From Acetobacterium paludosum (lineage in GTDB: Bacteria > Bacillota > Clostridia > Eubacteriales > Eubacteriaceae): a DNA stretch of 64,000 nt. Position numbers and translations under genes: made by a program. Below are positions 45,582 through 53,718 of the stretch, in pieces (position 1 is the stretch's first letter; each line of letters begins with the position of its first letter). Location of the stretch: NCBI RefSeq assembly GCF_008086595.1, contig NZ_RXYA01000004.1, positions 124,001 to 188,000 on the forward strand, given 5' to 3'. The notes under the pieces are model-generated. The model was not told where the DNA came from and ran no database searches. It saw only the letters and a program-made list of their open reading frames with translations.

Positions 45582-47927
45582 TTATTCCTCCACTATTTCC
45601 ATGCGATGACTATATACATTTCTAATTAAAACTTTATCATCATCCTGAGCATACTGCACCCAAAAAGTGACATGTTCTCTTTTCAAGCTTGCTAAATAGT
45701 CTCCGCTTTCAGGATTAAAAAAACGTTTCCTGCTCTCTTGGGCATTTTTAACGACCGCCTGAATATCTTCCATTAAAATATAACGGTCTTCCATATTCTG
45801 ACGGACAGATTCAGGTATCACCAGCTGATAATCGTCTTGTGCCGGTTCATCCACGTCTTCATTCCAAACTTCCTTCAGCAACGACCGTTTAACCTGACTG
45901 CGGTTCTGATGACGCTCTGAAAGGGTTGGCATTTTTTTAACAGCGCCATCCTCATTGTCTTTGGGATAAATCAGATCGATCAAATGAAAGGTTCTTTTCC
46001 CGCCGGAAACGAATAAATCCTTGCACATTGTGCAGTATACCAAAATATCATGGGGGCTTTCTTGAATTCGTTCCGCTACGAAACCATCCGATTGTTCCCG
46101 ATTGGCGTAGTAGACAAGGCCGCCATAGCCACAGCATTTTGTTCTTTCTCGGCTATATTTCAATTCTTCAATGTTATAGCCCAATTTTGATACAATTTTT
46201 CGCACACTCTCATGAAGATCGCTGTTTTCCCTGGTACCGCAGGCATCATGAATACTTAATGTTTGCGGGATCTTAATCTGATCTTTATTTGGCAAACCCT
46301 TCTCAGCATAAATATCCCATAATGATTGAACTTTTATTTCCGGCAAATATTTCTCGAAAACCCGAATGCAGCTGGAGCATGCCAGAATAAAGGTCGGTCG
46401 TTCCATCTCTTCCCAGACTTTTTTGATCGCTTCAATGTTTTCACCCATCAGATCCTGACGTCCTGCCCAATCTGCCGGAGCTCCACAACAGCCCAAATAA
46501 ATACCCACATCGCCTTTAACATGTCCGACCAGATACTCGTAAATACTCTTGACATCATCCGGATAGGATGCCGGTAACTGGCAACCGGGATAAAAGAGAT
46601 ATTCGGTTTTTCCGGTCCCATGATACAGACCTTTCACATAGTCGGAAAAGGAAATAAGCGGATAATAGAACAGGTCTTTGGATTGCTCTTTACTGGGTTG
46701 TTTGCGAACCAATGAAAACCGTGAACTGTTTGAAAACGCCATATCTTTCAGAGCAAAATCATGGGCGCTGACCGGCATTTTATTTCTTTCCACCATGCTT
46801 TCTCGCGTATCCTGGATGACGTCTTTCATGCTAATGTCTAAAAAGCACTCCTCTTTACACAATCCACATTCGGTACAGGAATTGATCATCTTGTTGGCAT
46901 AATGAGTTCCTAAGATTATCCGCTCGCTGTGATTGATTTGCCGCACATAAGCATAGGGTGACATGTCAAATTTTCTCAAATGATTGCAGCCATCCATACA
47001 TTTTCGGCACTGGCACTTTATACAGCGTTTCGCTTCTTGTATCGCTTCTTCTTTACTGTATATCGATGACTGCTTTTCAACTTTAATTATAACTTCCGTT
47101 TCACTTACATCCTGTTTGAGCGGTGTTTCAAAAATGCCCTCACGCTCTCTGGAATCGGTCAGCGATACTTTTGACAGATAGCGCTCGATTGAAAGAGCCG
47201 CCCGTCTTCCTGAGCTTGCCGAAAATATAACCGAGTCATTCCGAGTCACAATTCCACCGCCGACAAAAAGGTTGAGTTCGCCCACCTGAAAGGTTTTTGG
47301 ATCAAATTCCAGCTGTTCATCCCAGCCACCGGAGCCCAGATAAACCGCATCATATTCCGACAGCAAATCCGTTAAGCGGTTTTTATTCAGCTCTTGATTG
47401 AATTGGATGCTGATTCCCTTATCTTTTACTAGTTTAAGCTCTTCTGACAAATTATCTTCCTTGAGTGATTCTCCAATATGATCCCATAGTCGGCCACCCA
47501 AACGATCTGTTTTTTCATAAAGAACGATTTCATAACCTTTTTTATCGAGATCCACAGCAACTGTCAAGCCGCTTAATCCGGCACCGATTACGGCAACTTT
47601 TCCCTTTTTCTTGGGAACCGGCCATACTTTTTTAGGTTTGGCTGCGCCGTATTCCAGAACCGCTTTTTCCAGCTCCGAAATACTGATCGCCCCACCGGCC
47701 TCACTTCTTACGCAAAATGATTCACAGGGATGATCGCAAATTTGACCGATGATTCTGTGAAAAGGGATCTTCTTTTCCATAAGCTTATAGGCTTTTTGAA
47801 AATCGCCTTTCTCAATTTCGGAAATAAATTCTATTATTTCCAGATGAACAGGACAATTGGCCGCACAAGTTGGAGGTTCTTTAAAAATACAGCGATCCCC
47901 CGTTTCTAATAGCTTGTCTAAATCCAT
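45582..47927 (-). CDS. Dicluster flavoprotein with CCG (HdrD-like) domains
   Basis: 781 residues. Order: a GltD-type N-terminal dicluster part (CAANCPVHLEI, then CDHPCESFC), an FAD/NAD-binding domain with AVIGAGLSGLTVAVDL, two ferredoxin-like Cys groups (CIKCQCRKCMDGC and CTECGLCKEEC), then two CCG domains (LGCCGAPADW and KCCGYGGL) as in heterodisulfide reductase. It should move electrons between a pyridine nucleotide or ferredoxin and the Mop enzyme or another partner. The FAD domain appears shortened (no clear second nucleotide motif). It is the first gene after mop and the inferred electron partner of it. Confidence 0.87.
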   Translation of the reverse strand: MDLDKLLETGDRCIFKEPPTCAANCPVHLEIIEFISEIEKGDFQKAYKLMEKKIPFHRIIGQICDHPCESFCVRSEAGGAISISELEKAVLEYGAAKPKKVWPVPKKKGKVAVIGAGLSGLTVAVDLDKKGYEIVLYEKTDRLGGRLWDHIGESLKEDNLSEELKLVKDKGISIQFNQELNKNRLTDLLSEYDAVYLGSGGWDEQLEFDPKTFQVGELNLFVGGGIVTRNDSVIFSASSGRRAALSIERYLSKVSLTDSREREGIFETPLKQDVSETEVIIKVEKQSSIYSKEEAIQEAKRCIKCQCRKCMDGCNHLRKFDMSPYAYVRQINHSERIILGTHYANKMINSCTECGLCKEECFLDISMKDVIQDTRESMVERNKMPVSAHDFALKDMAFSNSSRFSLVRKQPSKEQSKDLFYYPLISFSDYVKGLYHGTGKTEYLFYPGCQLPASYPDDVKSIYEYLVGHVKGDVGIYLGCCGAPADWAGRQDLMGENIEAIKKVWEEMERPTFILACSSCIRVFEKYLPEIKVQSLWDIYAEKGLPNKDQIKIPQTLSIHDACGTRENSDLHESVRKIVSKLGYNIEELKYSRERTKCCGYGGLVYYANREQSDGFVAERIQESPHDILVYCTMCKDLFVSGGKRTFHLIDLIYPKDNEDGAVKKMPTLSERHQNRSQVKRSLLKEVWNEDVDEPAQDDYQLVIPESVRQNMEDRYILMEDIQAVVKNAQESRKRFFNPESGDYLASLKREHVTFWVQYAQDDDKVLIRNVYSHRMEIVEE

Positions 47928-47954
47928 TTTATTGCTACCCTTCTAATTTAAAAT

Positions 47955-48130
47955 AGAGCTGTGGCAAAACTCCGTTTAAATTGACCGCGCCCACCCAGTA
48001 TTCCCACCAGCACGAGAGCGGATACCCGTTGGGTATTCGCCTCGAAGCGTGGTGGATCATTGGCAAGTTCGGACAATTAACCGATTTTAGCAGAAACCTT
48101 TAATCGGTTTTTCGAGTTTGCAACAGCCCC
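47955..48130. mobile_element. MITE-like element with IS-type terminal inverted repeats
   Basis: About 176 bases whose two ends are imperfect inverted repeats (AGAGCTGTGGCAAAACTCCG and, reversed, GGGGCTGTTGCAAACTCG). The inside holds a large imperfect palindrome centred near 48028 and a second hairpin AACCGATT...AATCGGTT. There is no coding frame. GGGGCTGTTGCAAA-type ends resemble some insertion-sequence termini. It lies between mop and the rest of its operon, so it is transcribed inside the operon. No clear target-site duplication is seen. Confidence 0.55.
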
Positions 48131-48148
48131 TTTGTAATAATGTTCAGA

Positions 48149-50878
48149 CTACTTTTGTAAAGCTTTTAAACCTGCCAGTACTTTTTCAGGATAAGCCGGC
48201 AAATGTGTAATACGTACGCCGCAAGCATTGAAAATCGCATTACAGATCGATGCATGAGGTCCAGATAATGGCATCTCTCCTGAGCCAGTAGCACCGAATG
48301 GTCCGAGCGGACGAGGTGTTTCTTGATAAATCAGATTGATTTCATCAGGAACATCTTTAATTTGAGGGATTCCACAACCCGTTAAAGTCGTGTTCTTTTT
48401 CAGATCTTCAAAGTCTTCGCTTAATGCTAAGCCAATCCCCTGAGTCAAGCCACCCCACAACTGCCCATCAACAACCAATTTATTTATAATTGTACCAACA
48501 TCAGCAACCATTGTCAATTTTTCAACTTGAGTTTTTCCGGTTGTCGTATCAACGGCAACTTCTGATAACAGAACCCCATACATATAACATGGGAAAGGAT
48601 TTCCCTGACTTGTTTCAACATCAGGAGCGGTACAAGGTGCCGTCCATTTAGCGTCATAATGAAGAGGTAAATTATCAGCAACCATTTCATCATAGGTTCT
48701 ATAGGTTCCGTCTGCTTTTTTCATAGCTGCCAATAACATTTCACAGCCAACTTTGATGGCATTTCCGGTTATTGTATTATTTCGACTGCCGCCTGATGGT
48801 CCGCTGTTTGGTGTAAATTTCATGTCATTCATAACAAGTTTGATCTGTTTTGTTTCGAATCCTACCGGTCGCAAGGTTTCATATGCAATCGCAAGTGATC
48901 CCATGTCAGCTCCCTGGCCATGATCTTCCCATGAGTTTCCAACAGTAACACCTTCTGGAGTCAACTCAATCCATATTTCCGAAGAATCCGGGCCATCAAG
49001 ACCACAGCTGTAAATATTTAGTGAAATACCCACACCATATTTAACATCGCCGCCGGTTTTATTTTTTTCTGCGGCTTTCACTTTGGCTTCCTTATAAAGT
49101 GGTCTCATTGTATCAAGTGCCTGTGGCAATACAATAACATCCGGTGAACAACCGTTTGGTGTCTTGTCTCCTTCTCGATAAACATTCTTGTAACGCAATT
49201 CCAATGGATCTTCCCCCATCTGCACTGCCAGCATATCGATCAGAGTTTCTGATGCAAATAAACTTTGTGGTGAACCATAACCTCTGAAGGCTGAGCCCCA
49301 GGCATGGTTGGTAGCAACCGTTCGGGCTTCTCCACGAATATTGGGGACATTGTAACCGGCACTGATAAACTGTGGTGCACGAGTGGTTACCAAATCTCCA
49401 AATTCACAGTATGGACCATGATCTACAGAAGTATCTTCTTCCAAAGCTTGAAGGATACCATTTTCATCTGCACCCATTTTTACATTCATAAAGAATGGTG
49501 ATCGTTTCCCGGTGTAGGTAATCGTTTGGAACATATTGAATTCCAGGTAGCAAGGACGTTTTGTAACATAGGTCGCAACCCCAATCAAACCTTCAATCGT
49601 CGGGCTGAATTTATATCCGAAAGTTCCGCCGGTTGGATTTTGCGCAATAAAATATTTTTCAGGATCAACGCCGATTCCTTCAGCCGTCATTAAATGATGG
49701 AAGTGAAGGGCAATACTCTTGGAATGAACCATCAAATTATCATCTTCATCCATATAGGCAAACGCAACATCTGGTTCTAATGGCAGATGGGGTTGTCTTC
49801 CGACATAGAAGTCGCCTTCAATGACATTTGGCAGACTTTCCATCAATGGTTTTGTGTCTTCGCCTTTGACAATATTGGTTGTGAAATAAATATTCGGTGT
49901 TCCCGGATGAATTTCAATGGCATCATCCGCCATAGCTGCCGGAGCACTCATGTAAGGCAGTAATTCTTCCAATTCAACTTTGACAAATTTTGTTGCTGCT
50001 TCAGCCTGTTCGGGTGTATCGGCCAAAACCATGGCGATTGCATCTCCAAACTGGAATACTTTTTTATCACATAAAATCGGACGTTCCAGACCATCTCCAA
50101 GATTTTGTGGGAAAGCCAAACCATTAATCCGGTTGGTTCCCGGAACATCTTTATAGGTTAATACTCTGACAACTCCTGGCATTTTTTCAGCTTCTGAAGT
50201 ATCAATGGAAATAATATTTGCATGAGAAACGGTTGCCTGAACCAGTTTAATGTGTAATGAGCCGGCCGGTAATTTCAGTCCTAAATCAGCACCGAACTCC
50301 CAGTTTCCGGTTACTTTTGCAACAGCTGATGGTCGTATGAAGTCCGTACCCAGTATCGAATCGCCTTCTTTTAACTGGAACCATAAATCTTCTTTTTTAA
50401 TTTCTCCACGCATTAAACGGGCCGCATCCATAACGGCATTTATGATCGGAATATAACCGGTACAACGACAAAGATTATGATGTTTTTGGAACCAGTCTCT
50501 AACTTCCTGTCGAGTTGGATCAGCATTTTCTTCCAGTAAAACTTTTGCCGAAATGATAAAACCAGGTGTACAGAATCCACATTGTGCGGCTCCGTGAATC
50601 ATCCAAGACAGTTGTAATGGATGCAGATTATCTTGAGTTCCTACCCCTTCAATGGTCGTAATTTTGGCTTCATCATGAACTCTTTTCATTTTTGTTACAC
50701 AGGATCGAACTACCTTACCATCCAGGATTACAGAACAGGCACCACATTCACCTTTTCCACAACCTACTTTTGTTCCCGTTAAACCTTGCTGTCTTCTCAA
50801 AACTTCTGCTAAGGTTGTTTTAGGATCATCAATAACAATCCTCTGAATACCATTAATAAACAATGTTTTCTTTTCCAT
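48149..50878 (-). CDS. mop: Mop-type aldehyde oxidoreductase (molybdenum hydroxylase)
   Basis: 909 residues, the length of the Desulfovibrio gigas enzyme (907). It holds two [2Fe-2S] clusters and a molybdenum cofactor and interconverts aldehydes and carboxylic acids. The N-terminal ligands Cys40, 45, 48, 60 and Cys100, 103, 137, 139 are at the positions I recall for D. gigas Mop. The catalytic Glu is at 868 in GSGEMPL (Glu869 in D. gigas). There is no FAD domain and no selenocysteine TGA. AAGGAGG precedes the ATG. The natural substrate is unknown; an acetogen could use it to reduce acids or oxidise aldehydes. It is the first gene of an operon under a sigma-54 promoter. Confidence 0.95.
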   Translation of the reverse strand: MEKKTLFINGIQRIVIDDPKTTLAEVLRRQQGLTGTKVGCGKGECGACSVILDGKVVRSCVTKMKRVHDEAKITTIEGVGTQDNLHPLQLSWMIHGAAQCGFCTPGFIISAKVLLEENADPTRQEVRDWFQKHHNLCRCTGYIPIINAVMDAARLMRGEIKKEDLWFQLKEGDSILGTDFIRPSAVAKVTGNWEFGADLGLKLPAGSLHIKLVQATVSHANIISIDTSEAEKMPGVVRVLTYKDVPGTNRINGLAFPQNLGDGLERPILCDKKVFQFGDAIAMVLADTPEQAEAATKFVKVELEELLPYMSAPAAMADDAIEIHPGTPNIYFTTNIVKGEDTKPLMESLPNVIEGDFYVGRQPHLPLEPDVAFAYMDEDDNLMVHSKSIALHFHHLMTAEGIGVDPEKYFIAQNPTGGTFGYKFSPTIEGLIGVATYVTKRPCYLEFNMFQTITYTGKRSPFFMNVKMGADENGILQALEEDTSVDHGPYCEFGDLVTTRAPQFISAGYNVPNIRGEARTVATNHAWGSAFRGYGSPQSLFASETLIDMLAVQMGEDPLELRYKNVYREGDKTPNGCSPDVIVLPQALDTMRPLYKEAKVKAAEKNKTGGDVKYGVGISLNIYSCGLDGPDSSEIWIELTPEGVTVGNSWEDHGQGADMGSLAIAYETLRPVGFETKQIKLVMNDMKFTPNSGPSGGSRNNTITGNAIKVGCEMLLAAMKKADGTYRTYDEMVADNLPLHYDAKWTAPCTAPDVETSQGNPFPCYMYGVLLSEVAVDTTTGKTQVEKLTMVADVGTIINKLVVDGQLWGGLTQGIGLALSEDFEDLKKNTTLTGCGIPQIKDVPDEINLIYQETPRPLGPFGATGSGEMPLSGPHASICNAIFNACGVRITHLPAYPEKVLAGLKALQK

Positions 50879-50950
50879 GTTAAAACCTCCTTAAAATAAT
50901 GAATACTATCAACCTCTATATGGAAGCTTAAAAGTTATTCCTTTTCAAAT

Positions 50951-51181
50951 TTATAATTTTGAAAATGTTTTTAGGTTTAACTTTTTGCGAACGATCAATC
51001 CAGGAAGCATCAAATCCTCAACGATTCGATGTTTATAATAACGCAGTTTAGTGATCCTTTGAATGAATATTTTTAATAACGGCTTTCCAAATTCATTTTT
51101 AATTCCGCCATCATAAGATACATTATCTACAGTTATTACCCTACATTTCTTCTGTTAAACGAAATTACCTATGAATTTCAT
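50951..51181 (-). pseudogene. Possible decayed small ORF in the mop leader
   Basis: On the minus strand, ATG at 51181 starts MKFIGNFV, then comes an in-frame TAA (51155-51157), and then 67 sense codons open to a TAA at 50951 (with YDGGIKNEFGKPLLKIF and RIVEDLMLPGLIVRKK). The long open stretch is unusual in such AT-rich DNA, but there is no ribosome site, no start after the stop, and no family I recognise. It could be a gene remnant or chance. Confidence 0.25.
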
Positions 51182-51326
51182 TTTTCGCACAAAGATTTTT
51201 TATTTCATCAACTTTTCATTGCTAATGGAAAGTAGTACAATGTGAGTTGATAAAACAAGTGATTCTTAAAGCTTTCCTACTCAGTCTCTATTATTCTAAA
51301 TAATGTGACACTCTGCGTTTTATTAT

Positions 51327-51343
51327 AGCAATAACTGTGCCAA
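51327..51343 (-). promoter_or_regulatory. Sigma-54 (-24/-12) promoter for the mop operon
   Basis: The minus strand reads TTGGCACAGTTATTGCT, a near-perfect match to the consensus TGGCAC-N5-TTGC with correct GG-GC spacing. Transcription should begin near 51315. The operon it precedes ends with a gene for a sigma-54 activator. Confidence 0.85.
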
Positions 51344-51375
51344 CTTTAGAAAGCCTTGATTTAAGGGATTATTAT

Positions 51376-51395
51376 AAGTAAAGAAACGTTTACTT
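51376..51395. promoter_or_regulatory. Candidate enhancer dyad for the sigma-54 activator
   Basis: AAGTAAA and TTTACTT are inverted around six bases, about 33 bases upstream of the -24 element. Position and symmetry suit a Fis-type activator dimer, though bEBP sites are often further away and come in pairs. Only one copy is seen. Confidence 0.4.
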
Positions 51396-51508
51396 GCTTA
51401 TAATTTGAGCAATATCATTATTTTTAATCGTTCATATATAGAGCACATGTTCATTTTTTAAACATCTATTTTTTGTAGCATCTTCTCACGAATAAATATT
51501 GTGCATTT

Positions 51509-52333
51509 TTAGAACTTCTTATTCGGTGTCGGCTTACATCTGCGTTCCTTGCAGGATTTTCCTGTACCACCATTTTTTACCATTAGTATTTCTGCCAAGA
51601 TAGAAAAAGCGACCTCCTCAGGAGATGCGTTGCCGATGTCCAACCCAACCGGCGTGTGAACTTGTTCAAGCAAAGCTCTATCGATTCCCTCCTCCTCGAG
51701 TTGTTTATACATTTCTACCGTTTTTTTCGTACTGCCAAGCATCCCTACATATTCAAAATTCTTTTGCAGGGCACCCTTGAGTGCTGATTTATCCTGGGTG
51801 TGCGTTGATGCACAGCATATGTAATAGGCTCCATCAGGAATATCGGCCTCTAATATACCCGTTTCAAAGATCTCACATGAAATAAAACGATCTGCCAGTT
51901 CTATCTTGTCTTGTATCAGATCCGGTGAACGCGTATCAATCAGGATTGTCTCAAATTGAAGCAGTTTTGCAAAATGCAGCACCGCATTGCCGACATGTCC
52001 GCCATTGCAGATCACAAGCGGCAATCTGGGGCTGACTACTTCCACAAACAAACTCGCATTAAATGTACACCCCAGGCCGGTTTCTTCATAGGTCGGTATA
52101 TGCGTATATCGTTTATAAAAGCTCTTTCGATCTTTTATTGCCTGTTTAGCCTCTTCAATCGCCTGTCGTTCAAACTCGCCGCCGCCTACCGTACCAAAAG
52201 TGGTGCCATCTTTGAGCAATAGCATCTTTTTACCAACTTTACAGGGCGAGGTGCCTTCTGTTTCGGTTACTGTCAGCAGCGCATAAGGTATTCCCGCCTT
52301 CTTTGCCTTCAACTGTGCTTCTAAAATTTCCAT
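51509..52333 (-). CDS. XdhC family protein (second, shorter type)
   Basis: 274 residues starting MEILEAQLKAKKAG at 52333 (AGGAGAGG ahead); the frame extends to 52387. Conserved parts are FGTVGGGEFERQAI and the Rossmann domain (LVICNGGHVGNAV, LIDTRSP), ending in YVGMLGSTKKTV. XdhC proteins handle the molybdenum cofactor for molybdenum hydroxylases. It is separated from arsR by a terminator and lies upstream of the mop promoter on the same strand, so it may be expressed apart from mop. The short Cys-Lys tail (GKSCKERRCKPTPNKKF) is unusual. Confidence 0.83.
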   Translation of the reverse strand: MEILEAQLKAKKAGIPYALLTVTETEGTSPCKVGKKMLLLKDGTTFGTVGGGEFERQAIEEAKQAIKDRKSFYKRYTHIPTYEETGLGCTFNASLFVEVVSPRLPLVICNGGHVGNAVLHFAKLLQFETILIDTRSPDLIQDKIELADRFISCEIFETGILEADIPDGAYYICCASTHTQDKSALKGALQKNFEYVGMLGSTKKTVEMYKQLEEEGIDRALLEQVHTPVGLDIGNASPEEVAFSILAEILMVKNGGTGKSCKERRCKPTPNKKF

Positions 52334-52398
52334 ATTTCTGCCTCTCCTAAATATTACTTTGAAATTATATTTCGAACTATTCAACATTCTTTTTTAGC

Positions 52399-52445
52399 AA
52401 AAAAAGACGATCACATTCTAACTTAACAGTTAATTTGTGAACGTC
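52399..52445 (-). terminator. Terminator of the ars operon
   Basis: GACGTTCACA and TGTGATCGTC form a 10-bp stem with one mismatch around a nested loop (TAACT/AGTTA), followed on the minus strand by seven T. It lies 60 bases after the arsR stop and before the XdhC gene. Confidence 0.75.
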
Positions 52446-52504
52446 CTTTATTGTCTTCTTCGTCATTTTAAATTAACCGCTGCCACCTACAGACAAGACT
52501 GTGA

Positions 52505-52879
52505 TTAGCTTATTGCCTTTTCACAAATCAAGGCCGTAATATTTTGGCAGTTTATCGCACTTTTTTTATAGCTATTAAGTTTGTCTAGTTCTTCGGTTAA
52601 ATAGTCTTCCTTTTTTAGTTCGATTTCAAAAGTATTTTTTAAAAACGAATGTTTTTCTAAAACTTCATCTTTAATTCGATAATAAACAAACTTGTTTTCC
52701 CGCCGGCTTTCCACAAATCCCGCATCACTCATTAATCTTAAGTGCTTCGATAAGTTTGACTGGGAAACACCCAACAGATATTCCAGCTCACAAACGCACA
52801 ATTCTTTCTCATAAAGAAGATTAAGAATTCTCAGGCGATTCGTATCGGACAAGATCTTAAATATTTCAACAGCTGTCAT
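52505..52879 (-). CDS. arsR: ArsR-family metalloregulator
   Basis: 124 residues, a winged helix with CVCELEYLLGVSQSNLSKHLRLM; the ELCVCEL segment carries two Cys in alpha-3 as in arsenic-sensing ArsR. It should repress the ars genes until arsenite or antimonite binds. Here it is the last gene of the operon, whereas it is usually first. A site that fits an ArsR dyad overlaps the -10 of the arsA promoter. Confidence 0.88.
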   Translation of the reverse strand: MTAVEIFKILSDTNRLRILNLLYEKELCVCELEYLLGVSQSNLSKHLRLMSDAGFVESRRENKFVYYRIKDEVLEKHSFLKNTFEIELKKEDYLTEELDKLNSYKKSAINCQNITALICEKAIS

Positions 52880-52915
52880 GTCTTCCTCACTCCTTTATCA
52901 TAGAACCAATAATCA

Positions 52916-53278
52916 TTATTTACCAATGACTGTCGCTATTTGAGCCTTAACCGTCAATTTGACTATTTCTTCCTCTGTCATTCCAGACCATTTTGCTAAT
53001 TCGGTATTTGAAGGATAGGCTTTCTTTTTCTTGACTTCCCCATCTACAACTGTAACCGGGAGCACTTCAACCCCTTCATTAACAATTAAGTCATTCACTA
53101 TCTTGCTTGTTACAAAGGCCATCGGTTCTTCTGACAAACCATGTCTTAGAATTTTTTTTCCTTCACCCTCTAATACATTAATCATGGCCGCTACTCGTAA
53201 CAACTCTGGATCGACACCGGGTCCGCATACTCCTGATGAACAGCACATCGCTGGATCGTAAATTTCTACCTTATTCAT
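52916..53278 (-). CDS. arsD: Arsenite metallochaperone ArsD
   Basis: 120 residues, the normal length. The thioredoxin-like N terminus has Cys12, Cys13 and Cys18 (MCCSSGVCGPG), the known As(III) ligands that pass arsenite to ArsA. The C-terminal helical part follows. It lies 36 bases before arsR. Confidence 0.93.
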   Translation of the reverse strand: MNKVEIYDPAMCCSSGVCGPGVDPELLRVAAMINVLEGEGKKILRHGLSEEPMAFVTSKIVNDLIVNEGVEVLPVTVVDGEVKKKKAYPSNTELAKWSGMTEEEIVKLTVKAQIATVIGK

Positions 53279-53368
53279 TGTATTCTCCTTTGATTAACTT
53301 TCATAATTATTTAATACTAGCCAATAATTTAAAATTTCTGAATCTAAGCTCCGCTATTTAATCTTTAC

Positions 53369-53647
53369 TTAACAGCAGCCCGATGATTTACTGGCATCTT
53401 CAATAAGCAATTCACCTTCATCATTTGTTTTCATTGTAACCGTGGCGGCTTTAGCCTCAGCGTCTTCATTCATCAGAACCGAAATACCATTGATCGTAAC
53501 CGGTTTATCTTCTGTTTTTAAGTTAGTAAACGTAAAATACAGTGATGATCCACAGCATCCCTTCTGCAATGATGCCTGCAGACAATCATGCCCATTCTTT
53601 TCCAACATTTCTGTTACTACCACTTTAGCTTCATCTGTAATAATCAT
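53369..53647 (-). CDS. Small Cys-rich IscA/HesB-like protein in the ars operon
   Basis: 92 residues with KGCCGSSLYF and a terminal SSGCC. The beta-rich arrangement (IITDEAKVVVTEML ... INGISVLMNE) resembles the A-type Fe-S carrier/HesB fold, but the three ligand Cys are placed differently: a CC pair in the middle and a CC at the end. It sits between arsA and arsD. Role unknown; As(III) binding is an inference from context. Confidence 0.7.
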   Translation of the reverse strand: MIITDEAKVVVTEMLEKNGHDCLQASLQKGCCGSSLYFTFTNLKTEDKPVTINGISVLMNEDAEAKAATVTMKTNDEGELLIEDASKSSGCC

Positions 53648-53718
53648 TTTGATTTCTCCTCATCCATATTTATTATATTTTTACTTTGTGATTAATTTTG
53701 TATAAGACTTTAAAAGTC

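Larger units (their letters stand above)
50879..51508. other. 630-base region upstream of mop
   Basis: It holds the sigma-54 promoter and a dyad further upstream (both listed), then a leader of about 440 bases. Inside the leader is a stop-broken open frame (50951-51181). I see no riboswitch class or intrinsic terminator that I can name in the rest. Confidence 0.6.

Noticed and set aside
47955-48130. Structured riboswitch or ncRNA in the mop operon
   Set aside because: It lacks the conserved core of any class I know and has IS-like ends, so a MITE-like element is the simpler reading. RNA function is not excluded.
48149-50878. Selenocysteine-containing molybdenum hydroxylase
   Set aside because: No in-frame TGA interrupts the gene, and the motifs match the Mop type without selenocysteine.
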